Below are positions 45,151 to 57,755 of a DNA stretch of 64,000 nucleotides, in pieces. The DNA is from Epichloe hybrida (lineage: Eukaryota; Ascomycota; Sordariomycetes; Hypocreales; Clavicipitaceae), in contig JAFEKR010000014.1 in assembly GCA_019022495.1 (NCBI GenBank), positions 1,331,968-1,395,967 on the forward strand. The letters are read 5' to 3'. The position numbers and the translations under genes were made by a program. Positions within the stretch are counted from its first letter, which is position 1. Every line of letters starts with the position of its first letter. The notes beneath the pieces are model-generated. The model did no database searches and was not told the origin of the DNA. It saw only the letters and a list, made by a program, of their open reading frames with translations.

Positions 45151-48100
45151 CTAGAGCTGGAGCTTATACGTAGCCACCTCAAACGGCCTGAGCTTAATGT
45201 CAAATTCCCCGTCACCCAGCTCCACATCTTCCAGCTCATCTTCCAAGATGCTTGCCTTGCTCACGCGCTTGATATTGTACGATGTCTTGATTGTGCCTCG
45301 GCTATGCCCGCCCAAGGACTCGTACACACGCAGAATGATGCTCTGCCCCTTGTTGACCCGCAAACCTTCATGGAGGCTCACATCCGCATCGTCGTGCCCG
45401 CGCTTGATTGCATCAAGAATCAAGGAACTGGACTCATCCTTATTGATTAGCTTGATGGGCGCGCCAGACATGGCCTCGATGGATCTTCTAGGAGCCGACA
45501 GGAGCTTCAACGGATTGTTGAAAGCATAAGCTGCCTTGACAGTAGCCGAAGACAGAGAACCCTTGTGCGGGAAGATGGCCCATCGAATGGTATGTTGTCC
45601 CATGTCAGCATGCTCGTCGGGGGCCTTGGGGGCCCGAAGCAACGAGAGGCGCATCACCTTGCCTGCAGTGGCAAAGCCGTACTTGCTGTCATTGAGTATA
45701 GATACGCCATAGTTGTGCTCGGATAGATCGGCAAATTTGTGGCAGCATACTTCAAACTTGGCCATGTCCCAGCTGGTGTTGTAGTGCGTGGGTCGTTTGG
45801 TAATGCTATACGCTGTCTCGTAAGAGGCCTCAGTGTTAACGATGTCGACAGGGAACTCGACCTTGAGGAACTTGGAGTTCTCGTGCCAATCGACTTCGGC
45901 AGAGCAGTCCACCTGGGATTGTTGTCCCTTGAGTGCTGCGGAGAGAGTGATGTAGGACTTCATTGAACTCTCGTCACTGATCTGGATATCCGTGACCAGA
46001 GTGACACGGTGCGGTTTGCTCTCATGAATCTTGGTCTGGCCGTACTTGAGCTCTCGGCGAGTGTCCAAATGATAGACTTCAACATCCCACGCCTCCCAGA
46101 AGAGAGGGATGTCGTCAAACATGACAAACTTGTTCGCCTTGCCGCCCTTTTCAATGGTTTCGCGGTCATTGACAAGGTCGTACAATGAGGTTATGCAGCC
46201 ATCTTCAACCACGACACGAAGCTGCTCGTTCTGCAAAACGTAGCCATTGCCATTCGCCGCGACATTCACATCGGCTTTGTCTTGTTGGGCCTTGAAAGTG
46301 CGAAGTGGAAGCATGTGGCCATCCCCGCAGGCAACACCAACCTCCGTCTCGGATACCTCGACGATTGCCTTGCGATGCCAGGGTAGAGTGTTGACAACCA
46401 CAGACTCATGAACGCTGTTGGACTGTGTAGCAGAAGCTCCGAAGAAACTGTATAGCTCCTTGAGCAGCTTGTCACCAGTCTTGAAAACTTCAGCATAAAA
46501 CTGCCATACATGTCAGTGAAATCATCACATTCTCGTCTGGCGATCATATCTAGAGGACGTACTTACCTTGTCTGATTCGTCGTAACACATTTCAATGGAG
46601 CTACCGGGCAGGCAATCGTGGAACTGACAGAGCAGCACCTTCTCCCACATGCTATCAATGTCCGCTGACGGGTACTTGTATGACGAGTTCTCCATGGAGA
46701 CAATGGTTGCCAGTTGCTCAATGTCCCGCAACAGGACTTCGGACTTGCGATTGAACATCTTGTTATTTGCTTGTGTGGTGTAGGTGCCGCGATGAAGCTC
46801 GAAGTACAGCTCGCCGTACCAAGTAGGAAAATCCTTGGCCTTTGGAGCCAAACGCTCAAAGAAGTCGTCCACACTAAGACCAAGCTTCAGTTTGGGAATC
46901 CCTCCGACGGTATTGCTGATACCGGCACATCGACGAAGCTTTTCCAAATGCTGCCAAGTTGGGCCACCACCGCCATCTCCTTTGCCGAAGACTAGCAACG
47001 ATGAGCTGTCCACACGCATCGTTTTGTGCTGGCTGATGCTTCGCCTCAGATCACCAAAGTTGGCTTCCGACGTGTATGTCTCGGAAGGCGGCATGTGACA
47101 CATGACTTGGCTCCCATCAGGGCTCACCCACATGAATGTGGTGTGTGGGAAGGTGTTGATGTTGTTCCAACTGAGTTTCTGGGTCATAAAGCGGTCCATG
47201 CCGGCCAAACGACAAATTTGAGGCAGCTGGCTGGAGTATCCGAAGGTATCTGGGAGCCAAAATGTGCGGCATCGGGCGCCAAATTCGGCCTCGAAGAAAC
47301 GCTGGCCATAGAAGAACTGGCGGACGAGTGCCTCGCCGCTAGGCATATTGGTATCGTGCTCTACCCAGCTTCCGCCAATGGGATGGAACTGGCCCTCATC
47401 TACTTTTCGCTTCACACGCTCAAAGGCTCCGGGGTATAGTTGCTTCAGCCATTTGAATTGCTGTGCTTGAGAACAAGCAAAGTGCGCCTCCGGGTAGCGG
47501 TCCATCAGATCACATTGACTGGACCATGATCTGGCAACTTTGCGCTTCGTCTCGGCAAAGGGCCACAGCCAGCAACTGTCGATGTGACAATGACCAATTC
47601 CAAACACAATAGGCTCTTTGCCCACTTCATACACCTTGTGGGAGTCAACATCGGACCCAAGTATTTCTTTTGCAATCTCCCTGCATTTCAAGATGGACTC
47701 TTGATTGTTGACTTGGTACGTGTTGATAATTCGCATAGCAACGGCTAGCGCATGATTCTGCTCGGCGGAGTCTTCTGGAAGCTCTCGAGCGGCATCTCCG
47801 AGCTGCCACATGTCAAAGTAGAGCTTGCGAGCCGCAACATTGACGGCGGTGATGTTCGCTTTGCTCAGACCATAGTACCTATTTTGGTCTGGAGGTGCAA
47901 TACTAGGCTTTCCGCCCGGGGCATTGCCGAACATTCCATTGCAAGCCATTTCCATGTAAATGACGTGTTCCTTGGCGTCTTTGAAGGAGTCGGGAATATT
48001 CCACTCGATTCGCTCGCCGCCGCCAGTGAGGCCTTGGAGTGGCATGCCGTCTTCAGTCCAAACGAGACCCTCGTTGTTCGCATCCCATTCCAATATCACT

Positions 48101-48552
48101 AATTCTTCATGCAATATGTCCTTGGGCACGGTCAAGTGAAGCCGGAACCAGTGAGTCGTCCACGAAGGACCAAAGGAAGCGCCGACGTGAGTCTCCTTGA
48201 ATTCGTGCGATGTTGCCTCCTTGAAGGTAGGTCGATCTTGTCCAGGAGCGCTCCACACATAAATCTTGACGTGAGGTGAGCCCGAGAATCTCGCTTTGTA
48301 CAGATTACTGACTTGATGGTTAGTTGCCCGTTCAAGAACTCTGAGAGAGAGAGAAAGCCGGCGAGTATGCTCAGCAGGCGCTTATACAATAAAGGGGGGC
48401 ACTTACGCCAGTAGATTAACCTTATCATACTGACCAGATTTGTAGAACGGCTCGATTCGGTCCTTGAGAATGCTTGCCTTGGGGACGCCGACAGGCTTCT
48501 GGGCGAGAATCGGGTAGGAGGCTTTGCTCCTCATGTCTCCGCCGCCACCCAT
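45151..48552 (-). CDS. ams1: Vacuolar/cytosolic alpha-mannosidase, GH38 (Ams1)
   Basis: A class II alpha-mannosidase that trims alpha-linked mannose from free oligosaccharides; yeast Ams1 reaches the vacuole by the Cvt/autophagy route. Three exons: 48552-48407, 48307-46567 and 46500-45151, giving 1078 residues, the usual Ams1 length. The start is the first ATG; a frame-compatible TTG further upstream is ignored. The N-terminal domain has SGSPHVKIYVWSAPG. The GH38 catalytic domain shows HCHIDSCWLWPF (zinc site, about 285-296) and the nucleophile Asp in WLPDTFGYSSQLPQI (about 395). A long HDxxPGSSIE-like stretch follows (QFHDCLPGSSIEMCY), then the C-terminal beta domains. No signal peptide is visible, consistent with Ams1. 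Introns are 99 and 66 nt with GTAAGT donors. Confidence 0.92.
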
Positions 48553-49018
48553 GTTGAGAGATTCGGTGACGAAGTGATGGGTCGAGGACAATGGGCAGAA
48601 GGAGGAGATATGTGGTCGACTACGGATTATGCTCTCGTAAGTACTGCCGGTTCGGGATCAGCAGCTGACGTGAACAGGTTGACGTGCGACAGGAGCACAG
48701 CAGCCGAGATATGGCAGGCTGCGGGTGAGGCCTAATAAGGTGGAAGATCGGCCGAGGTCGCCGACAAGTGGGAGGGGAACATGGCAAGATGGCACGATTC
48801 CAGATCCGTATGAGCAGCTGCATTGCATGAAGCTGGAAGCTCTCAGCAATCTGGGCTGGGGTAGTGGCCCACAATACAATGGCCCGCAATGGCTCGCAAT
48901 GCCGCGATGGGGTGGACGGATTGGATGTGCGATGTCGCCGGATGTGCCTCCAACCTCTGCCGAGACAGCACTGCAGACTGCAGACTGCAGGCGGGTGGCA
49001 TGATGACCAGCCCAAGAC

Positions 49019-49078
49019 GGCGTCCGTAGTGGCGTCCGTAGTGGCGTCCGTAGTGGCGTCCATGGTGGCGTGCGTGGT
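49019..49078 (+). repeat. Five 12-bp tandem units
   Basis: Three perfect GGCGTCCGTAGT copies, then two diverged copies. Confidence 0.9.
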
Positions 49079-49635
49079 GTGGCCTGCGGGGAGGGATCCC
49101 TTTGACAGTCATGTACTCCGTACTCCGTATGTAAGGCACCAGCTACATGTAGGTCGCGGAACCCACCCAAACTCCAATACCTCGCCGGTACCTCCAAACA
49201 CTAGCCCTGACCGGGAGAGTCGCGGTATAGCTGCGATATGTGCCATGTACCTCTTTGTACTGCTGGAAATTGGCAGGACTTCTGTTATAGTGAGGTTTCC
49301 ACGTGAAATTTAGTACCTTTGATTAACCTTCGTCGTGATTGGTCAACTAGCCTATTCGTGACACAGCTGGTGCCTTGTGACTGTCAAAGGGTTGGAGAAA
49401 CAACGGATTGCTCCTCATCTTGAGCGCCAATGCTACGAGTCTTGCCGGCAAGACCGGCACAGTTCCGGATATTCCGAGACTCAGGTTTCAGCGAGGGTGC
49501 GGCAATCGTCTTTGCAGCATGTAGTTCGGAAAACTGATGCCGCCGAGGACGTCGCGTGATGGCGGGTTATCGTGGTTTGAGCAAAGCCTCCTCCCAACAA
49601 TATTAGCCTTTGGTCTGTTGGTCTGTTGGTCTGTA

Positions 49636-49666
49636 GGGGAGGGAGGGGAGGGAGGGGAGGGAGGGG
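49636..49666 (+). repeat. GGGGA/GGGA repeat with strong G-quadruplex potential
   Basis: Seven runs of three or four G separated by single A within 31 nt, about 0.37 kb upstream of the msh1 start. Confidence 0.75.
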
Positions 49667-50039
49667 CTCCGCAATATAGCGGCAGGTACAGAGGAAAGCG
49701 GAAGCGGAAGTAGGCAGGTGCAAGTCCGCCCTTCGTCGATAAACCACAGGACGAGGGCGCACATATTATTAAACTCCAACTCAATTCTTTGTAACCTTGA
49801 CACATACTCTGCCTCGATTGAAGAAACGAGAAGTTGAAACGAGACCGGTGTCTTGACCATGACAAACAACCGCGTAACAAGTTGTGTTGTGGGAACCGCC
49901 ATGGCCAGAGAGAGTCACGGAAAATTTCAGAGGCCCTGGTCTCAAACGACAAGTTGGACAAGTTGTAAAACCGTCAACGACCCCGACCTGCGACCTCGTC
50001 TCGCCGCCGGGCTCGACTTGGACGAGGAGCCAGTTTCTC

Positions 50040-53000
50040 ATGTTTCGCTTACATCGTTTGCACCGTCTTCGCCTTTCGTACTGCCGTGATGCCCCTCACG
50101 TGGCATGCAGAGCTTTGGTGCGGCCCTTTGTGGCCAGTTGGCAAAGTTGGACCTTGTTGACCTCATATAACGCGACACCTTGGACACAGCTTCGCGGCAA
50201 AAAGACCAAGACGACCATCAAACTGTCCGACTTGCCCCAAGGTCCTATACGATACGAAGCACCCGAAGCACCCGAAGCACCCGAAGCACAACCCAATCTG
50301 GAAGAGCATGATGAACCAAGTTACCCCACGGTAGTGCTGCAGGCGCGCCAGAATATGCGCAAGTTTGAGAACTGTGTGCTTCTCACCCGCGTCGGAGGAT
50401 TCTACGAATTGTACTTTGAACATGCCGACGAGTATGCCCCGCTCCTGAACCTCAAGTTAGCATCGAAGAAGACGAGTGCTGGGCCTGTGCCTATGGTGAG
50501 ACGGAACCCCCAATTACTCACGGGCTGGAATCCACGAAAGCTGACGATGGACGTGTTAGGCTGGCTTTCCATTCTTCCAACTGGATAGGTACTTGAAAAT
50601 ATTAGTACAAGATCTGAATCGTCATGTGGCAATAGCGGAAGAATTCCCTCATGACGCGGCAGACAGGATCAAGTCGGGTGGGTTGATGCATGATCGACGG
50701 GTGGCGCGCGTCATCACTCCTGGCACGCTCATTGATGAAAACTTCATTGACCCGTATGCAAACAATTATGTCTTGGCTATTCACGTACTTCAAGAGGAAA
50801 CTGGAGTGGACAAGTCATCTGCACTGACCAAAGGCCACCGAATCCCCGTACCATCCTCGGAAGCCTTGCATCTTGGCTTGGCTTGGCTTGATTTGTCGAC
50901 AGGGCACTTCTTCACACAGTCGACGGAGTTATCTTCGCTATCATCGATATTGTCCCGCATCGGACCTCGTGAGGTTGTCCTCAGTACGGAAATCGAATAT
51001 CAAAAAGATCACGACATCTTCTCCATCCTCGCCGAAGACAGGCATCTGATAACATACGCCTCGAGGGGAGACCTTACAAGGATAGAAGACTGGGAACCGC
51101 TTCTAGAGTCCACAATGTCGGAAAAAATGCGGAAAAGCTTTACCAACGAGGAAGTCTCAGCTGGCAACTTGGTCTTGAACTATGTCAAGGACAGTCTGCA
51201 GGGGGTGGCGATGAAACTGCTGCAGCCCCTGCGACACGAAAGCATGCAGGTTATGAACATCGACAAAAATAGTTTGCGCGCTCTAGAGATCAAACAAACC
51301 ATCCGAGGTGGACTCTTCCGCGGAAGTCTTCTGCATGCTATCAGACGCACAGTCACCAAGAGCGGTGCCAGACTGTTGCATGAATGGTTAAGCTCTCCAT
51401 CGACATCTCTCGATGTAATTAATGCGCGACAAAATCTTGTGGCCAAATTCATCACCAGGGAGGATCTCCGTGACTCCATCATAATGCTTCTGCGGCGTTG
51501 CCATGACTCTCAACGACTGGTACAAAAGTTCTCCATGGGCAGGGGCGATGCCGATGATTTGCTTGCCTTGGCACACACTATTCGTGCTACGGAAGATATT
51601 GTTGATATGCTAGATGAGACTGCCGATTCAGCCGATTCAATAGGTGGTGAGCCGCACGGTGACTGCTTGAGAAAGCTCTCGTCACGTATAGACCTCATCC
51701 AACCGCGCAAGCTCGCCCGAAAGATCAAAGATGCCATTGACGAGGAAGGAATTGTTCATCAGCACGAGGTCGAAGACTCTGAAGCTAGTCAGATGCTCGC
51801 CCTCGCGCAAGATATTGTTGCCGCAGAGGGGTCACAAGAGGACGCATCGGCATTGCCAAAGGGCAAAAGGAAACGACCCACATCGATTAGGGAACACTAC
51901 GCCGACGACAATGAGGCATGGATCATGAAGCCTGGCGCGAGCACCAACCTGGAAAGTCTCCATTCGCGGCTTGCATCCCTGCTGGAAGAGAAGGCCCAGT
52001 TGAGTGACAGCCTGCGCGAAAGACTCGGTGCCTTGAGCCTCACTCTACGATGGAGCCCAGGCCTAGGACACATTGCTCACATCAAGGGCAAGGATATCAA
52101 GAACCTAGTGGATATAAGAGCGCTCTCGTCCAGCCGATCAACGAAATCGTTCCACATACCCGAATGGACAGCTCTCGGACAACGTCTTGATCAAGCACGT
52201 TTCCATATACGCCGCGAAGAACAGCGTGTCTTCCAGCTTCTGCGTGAGCAGGTGGTCCTCAATCTTGTGAAATTACGCGGAAACGCCGCAGTCCTCGATG
52301 AACTTGACATCACAACATCGTTTGCCAAGCTGGCGATTGAGAAAAATCTTACTCGTCCCAGAGTCAACAACACCACCACGCACACAATCATCGGCGGGCG
52401 GCACCCCACTGTGGAAGGGGGCCTCAACGAACAAGGACGGAGCTTTATCCGAAACGACTGCCTCATGGGAACGCCAGCCGACGGTCTTGTTTGGCTCATC
52501 ACCGGCCCCAACATGGCGGGCAAGAGCACATTTCTGCGTCAAAATGCCTTGATCACTATCCTCGCACAAATTGGTTGCTACGTGCCTGCGTCACACGCAG
52601 AGTTGGGTATCGTAGATGCCCTATTCAGTCGCGTTGGATCAGCGGATGACTTGTACCGCGACCAGAGCACCTTCATGGTAGAGATGCTGGAGACGGCTCA
52701 CATTCTGAAGCAAGCCACCCCCCGTTCATTTGTGATCATGGACGAGATCGGCCGAGGGACGACGCCGGAGGACGGGACGGCAGTATCGTATGCCTGTTTG
52801 CACCATCTTGTCAATGTGAATCAGTGCCGAACACTGTTTGCGACGCACTTCCATGATGTGGCTGATTTGGCCGCGGCGAATGGGCTCTGTGGAGCAAGTG
52901 GACGAGGGGGAGCTGTGCAATTCTACTGCACGGATGTCGAAGAGGACATCCACGGAGGATTCGTCTATGTTCACAAGCTACGAAAGGGCATCAACAGGCA

Positions 53001-53085
53001 GAGCCATGCGCTCAAGGTGGCCAGGCTGGCTGGCCTGCCAAAGGGAGCTATCGACACTGCCAGACAGGTTCTGGAGCGGCAATAA
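50040..53085 (+). CDS. msh1: Msh1, mitochondrial MutS homologue
   Basis: Msh1 is the mitochondrial member of the MutS family and protects mitochondrial DNA. Two exons: 50040-50495 and 50560-53085, giving 993 residues. I chose the ATG at 50040 because the next 40 residues are Arg/Leu/Ser-rich without acids (MFRLHRLHRLRLSYCRD), as in a mitochondrial presequence; an open frame continues upstream without an ATG. A short EAP repeat lies near residues 78-86. The mismatch-recognition domain has VGGFYELYFEHA; the connector and lever domains follow. The ATPase shows Walker A GPNMAGKST (about 801-809) and FVIMDEIGRGT (Walker B). The C-terminus has an HKLRKGINRQSHALKVARLAG block. The intron is 64 nt (GTGAGA/TTAG). 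Confidence 0.92.
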
Positions 53086-53669
53086 GTTGAATCGAATACA
53101 GCTTCTACGTGAGCACGGCTTGGTGCCAAGATGACTAGACTTGCACTGTACACACATCATGTACAATTAGGAGCGTAGTGAGTAGTAGTGTCTTAACATG
53201 CCCACTACCAATTAAAACCTTTTGAACCAGTATGTTAGCCAACTTGTTCAAGCTGTGCATGAAATTATTATCGAACAATGGAGTCAAATACAGGAATAGT
53301 CATACGGTTGTAATACGTGTGTCATCAATAGAGATCAGGGTTAAAAAGCTCTTGAAGATTTTCATAATCATCCGGAGAGAAGGCAGGGCAGTATGCAATA
53401 TCAACAAGAAAACATTACTAACCTTTTTCCGTATGCATGTGAGCGTGAAAAAGCAACGCACATGTTCACTTCACAGTTTTGTTTTTGCAATCACAGTCTC
53501 GCGTCTCTCATACTTGGCATAGCCTTCATTAACGTGTCGCGTGTCCTGCGACCGAAAGAATTCGGCCATCGAGAAGCGGCCTATGTACCCGTATTTCAAG
53601 ATGCATGTAATCGTGAACCCAACCGAAAAGTAGAAAGCCAGCCCAACACCGCTGATTTCATGATTCCGT
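53086..53669. other. Convergent 3' interval
   Basis: Between the 3' ends of msh1 (+) and the P0 gene (-). AT-richer than its neighbours, likely 3' UTRs; no gene seen. Confidence 0.5.
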
Positions 53670-54852
53670 TTAGTCGCTAAAACACAAAAGTTAGTTTTGA
53701 AGGCCAAAGACGGATTTGAATGGGGACGCGTGGTGTTTGGGAGGTACGGGGGAACACCACATACAAGAGACCACCGAAACCCTCGTCATCCTCTTCCTCC
53801 TCAGAGTCGTCCTTCTTGGTTTCCTCGGCGGGGGCAGCAGCGGAAGTACCACCACCGGCAGCGGCAGCAGGGGCAGCAGCAGCAGCGTAAGCATCAGGGT
53901 TGGCGATGCGGTCCTTAAGCTGCTCAATCTCGGGCCAAGAGATGTCGGTCTCGACGGCAACGGAAAGAAGGTTCTTGTAAGAGTTGACAAGGGAGTGCAT
54001 GACCGAGGGCAAGGTGGGGAAGTTGAGAGCCAGGGAGATGGTGGCGATGGTGGTGATGGCCTTGGACAAGGCGCCAAGGAGCTGCTCATCACCGATGTCG
54101 AGAATCTCGGGAGGGAAAGCCTGACCCTCGTCGTACACCTGCTCGACGCCCAGACCGTAGGTGAAGGGGGAGATGTTGAGCATGTTGAGCAGGGTGGCCT
54201 CGGAGGGACCGACCTTGTTGCCGGCCTCGACGAGCTTCAGATCGGTGGTGATTTCAATAGTACCACGGGCGATCTTGGTGGGCACACCGAGGGCCTGGAA
54301 GAAGGAGGTCTTGCCGGGTTCCATGCCGGTGTTTCCGGCGGGGATCCAGACATCGGTGGGGGCGACGGCACCGGCACGAGCAGGGGCGGCGACACGGTTG
54401 GACAGGAGCTTGTCACGGATTTCCTTGAGGTCGCCGTTGGTAAAGACGAAACCGACGTTCCCCCTGACGAAGGGCAGGAGACGCTCATACTCAGGGGTGT
54501 CGTTGATGAAGGTCTTGAGGGCTCGGCGAACCTGTTACAGTATCAAGGGTCAGCATATACCGCTCACTCTGCTTGGAATAGCTTCAAATTCGTTGCCCAA
54601 GGGGTTTTTTTTTTTTTTTTTTTTTTTTACGAGGACAATTGGTCTCATGCTTGAATCGCAGTCGCAAGGAAAACGTACCATAGTGTTCTTGCCCATCAGG
54701 ACAACACCCTGGTTGCGGAGAGAGTGTCGAATCTCGTGCATCTGCTGAGAGCTGACATTGTCGATGGTAACGACGAAAACGGAGCGGTACTCCTCGAGCA
54801 AGCCCTTGAGCTTGTCGAAGTACCCGGCCTTGTTTGCAGTCTTGCCCCCCAT
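53670..54852 (-). CDS. rpp0: 60S acidic ribosomal protein P0 (uL10)
   Basis: P0 is the base of the ribosomal stalk that recruits translation factors to the GTPase centre. Three exons: 54852-54679, 54531-53765 and 53676-53670, giving 315 residues. The N-terminal domain starts [15 protein letters not shown] and continues through [14 protein letters not shown] across the first intron. The C-terminal part has the family's Ala/Gly-rich hinge and the acidic end [14 protein letters not shown], split so that the last exon holds only the final base of Phe, Asp and stop. That acceptor (TTTTAG, 88-nt intron) is needed to make the invariant FD ending. The first intron (147 nt) contains a long poly-T on the coding-strand complement. 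Confidence 0.95.
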
Positions 54853-55361
54853 ATCTTCTTATTTAATGAAGGCAGGATATTTCAGGGCAAGGGGTATATG
54901 TTTGTTGTGGTGAGGGTGGTGGTTAGTTCGTGAGAGGACGTTACGGAGGAAGAAGAACGCGAAATTTCGGATTGATTTTTTGCCTTTCGCCAAAATGTGT
55001 GGTCGTTTCTCTCGCACCACCTGCCCGCCTGCTGCTTAGGGCTCATTGGCGCTAGCCGACTTTTAGGAGTTCCATGTGGGGTCCACCTTTTGGACTTAAC
55101 GAGTGGTCAGCTTGAGACCAATCAACGTGTGAACTGTGAGAAGTGGAACCCAAGAGAGAAAGTTTGAAAGTAACATTGTCGATGTATCTTTTTTTTTTTG
55201 CTCACCTGGGTCCGCGGGAGAATATGACCAAGCTTTCATGATATAACAAGGGCTATCTGAGAAGTATCAGTTGACTGATCTCGACCCATTGGGTCCTCAT
55301 CAGAATCCCATACTTGACAACCATACGGAGTACTTGCCTCTGTAAGAAGAAGAAGAGGAAA
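54853..55361. promoter_or_regulatory. Shared promoter of rpp0 and trm82
   Basis: About 0.5 kb between divergent start codons. A TTAGGG (55036-55041) and a CCAAT (55118-55122) are present; TTAGGG-like sites bind Tbf1 in ribosomal-protein promoters of several ascomycetes, so a role here is possible. A TACGGAGTA motif lies at 55324-55332, close to the trm82 start. Confidence 0.4.
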
Positions 55362-57236
55362 ATGAGCCTCACAGCCATTCCTTACAATCGGGTGCAAACC
55401 ACTCGCAACATCCTCTTTGCCACGCGCGGCGGCAAGATTCACTCATTCAACCTCTCAGATAGCACGCACCTGTCGACATGGCAACACCCAGATGTAGAAA
55501 AGTTCGCCAACGCCTGCAACAAGGATAATTCAAAGCCTCAAAATGGAACCGGGGATGCACCGGCTGCTCCCGAAACCGGCAAGGAAGCCAGTGAGCCGCC
55601 AGCTAAGAGACAAAAGACGGCGCAAGGCGAGGAACTCAATGCTCCTCCAGACAATGTAGAGGACTCCAAGGCAGGTGAGGCTTCTCAGAACAGGGGCATG
55701 AAACAAGGAAAGAAAAAGGGCAAGAAGCAGAGCAAAGGTCCAAGTCATGGCGACAAGTCGAGGATGGGAAGAGTAGTTGACCGGCCGCTCATCACACTCA
55801 TGACTTGCACAAGCGACGGGCAACACTTGGTTGCAGTTTCGGGTCACGATAAAGCTGTTTGGGTGTTTGAGCACAATGGCCACGGACGTCTCACTCAATT
55901 GAGTCAAAGGTAAATGAAATTTCATCCCCTTTACGAGCCTCTCCCCCTTTTCACTCTGTCGCTGTGTTTTGAAAATGTCGCTAACACGACATCAAATCAG
56001 AGTCATGCCTAAACGCCCCAGCTCCATTACACTTGGTTTCGGGCCCCAGATCATTGTCGCCGATAAATTTGGCGACGTCTACTCCCTCCCGCTTCTTATG
56101 ACGCCCCTCTCCCCTTCTAGCCTCGCCGTCCGCACCGCTGTCACGCCGTCCAGCCTCGGTACTAAACCCGCAGTGCCGGCAGCCAACACCTTAACAGTGC
56201 ACTCAAAACGCAACCGAGCGGCTCTAGAACACCAGCGCAAACAGCTTGAATCCGAGAAAGCCAAGGCCGGCGACGCGTCGAAATCGGAAGGGCCAAGCTT
56301 TGAACTGACTCTGCTCCTGGGCCATGTCTCCATGCTCACTTCCCTCGTTGTCGCGGAGAGCCAAGGAAAGAAGTACATCTTGACCGCCGACCGGGATGAA
56401 CATATCCGAGTCTCGCGGTATATCCCACAGGCGCATATCATTGAGGCGTTCTGCCTAGGCCACAAGGAATTTATAAGCGAGATCATTATCCCGCTGGGCC
56501 AAGGCAACGTTCTCATCTCTGGAGGCGGCGACGAGGATCTAATCGTTTGGGACTGGAAAGCTGGTTTCATACTGTCAAGGACAAACTTGCTGTCATTGGC
56601 ACGGGAAATTGTCCCACAAACTTCCAAGATTGCTGTCTCGGGATTAACATCGTTGCTGTATCCTTCTGATGAAGGCCAATTGACCTATGTTCTGGCCATA
56701 TGCGAAGAGTAAGCGAAAAGTCATTTCCCTGTTTGGAATCAAAGTTCTGTGTCTGAAGCTTTATATCGAAAACATGAAAGCGCTGACAATCGCGTAGCTT
56801 CAAAGCCATCTTCACGTGGCAATTGATCGATGGGAACCAGCTTAAAAACCCAAGCATCATTCAACTGCCTTGTAATCCCCTTCACATCACCACCACCGCG
56901 TCTCCGTCGTCTCCGTCTGACGATTCACCCCCAAAGTTGATAGTCGCCATGGACCCGGGTCGAAACACAGAGGCCAGGAGTCTCCATGAGTACACTCTTA
57001 CTCGCAGCGAAGGACGGTTATCCTCTGACGTGGAGCTCATCCTCCACGGCCAGACTGCTGATGATGCGGAAATGCAGGTGTCCGAAAAGGACATCCTCAA
57101 CATGTTCTACAACGTGGAAAATTTGCGGAAGCAACAGGATGGCGAGGAAGGTGAGGATGGCGAGGACGGTGGGTCGGCGGCACCGGAAGATGGTGAGCCG
57201 GAGATACTGGCCAACCCGGCGGCAGCACAAGATTAG
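55362..57236 (+). CDS. trm82: Trm82, WD-repeat subunit of tRNA m7G46 methyltransferase
   Basis: Trm82 stabilises Trm8, which methylates guanine 46 of tRNA. Three exons: 55362-55909, 56001-56708 and 56798-57236, giving 564 residues, longer than the yeast protein. Extra length is mostly a Lys-rich insert at about 55-140 (NGTGDAPAAPETGKEASEPP and nearby) and an acidic tail after about 520. WD-like segments include LITLMTCTSDGQHLVAVSGH, ITLGFGPQIIVADKFGDVYS, ILTADRDEHIRVSRY and ISGGGDEDLIVWDW. Introns are 91 and 89 nt (GTAAAT and GTAAGC donors). The catalytic partner is elsewhere. Confidence 0.88.
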
Positions 57237-57755
57237 TGTACGTTGCAGACACATGAAGAAAAAGAAGAAGCTTTCAAGTAAATTCATTGTGCTATAAAGT
57301 CTAGGCCGCGGCAGCTGAAAGCTCATCGAATCGTCTATACCCTCTTAACGCCAATCAGCCCGGTTGAATGACCAAAAGCCCCATCCTCTACGCAAGACGA
57401 CTTTCGAGTCCATCATTCTTCCCCCCCCCCCAATGAACCAACCCCCAATCATGCGTCATGGCTGCCATAATGCGTGTGCGCGGAGCCAAAAAAAAGTAAT
57501 GCTCCTTCCACTCCGTACGATATCAATGAGATTACAGCAAGCAATGACCGCGTGATTAACAAAGCTTCCTGCCAGTAAGATGCTCATGCGCAAGACCATC
57601 ACAGCTGTTTTTATCCGGTGCATCATCTCTGGCACGGCTAGTCAGTGCCATAACTTGTGAAATGATATAGACTCGCGTGCTGTCAACGAATAAGTAAAAG
57701 GAGAAATTCAATCGCCTCCTCATGTCGCATGTGTATCATCGTTCCATCTCCTCCT
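57237..57755. other. Convergent 3' interval
   Basis: Between the 3' ends of trm82 (+) and the DnaJ gene (-). No gene or RNA seen. Confidence 0.5.

Larger units (their letters stand above)
48553..50039. other. Divergent 1.5-kb interval between ams1 and msh1
   Basis: Contains five 12-bp GGCGTCCGTAGT-type units at 49019-49078, overlapping TACTCCGTA motifs at 49114-49129, TTGGTCTG x3 at about 49610-49632 and a G-rich run at 49636-49666. No gene seen. Confidence 0.5.
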
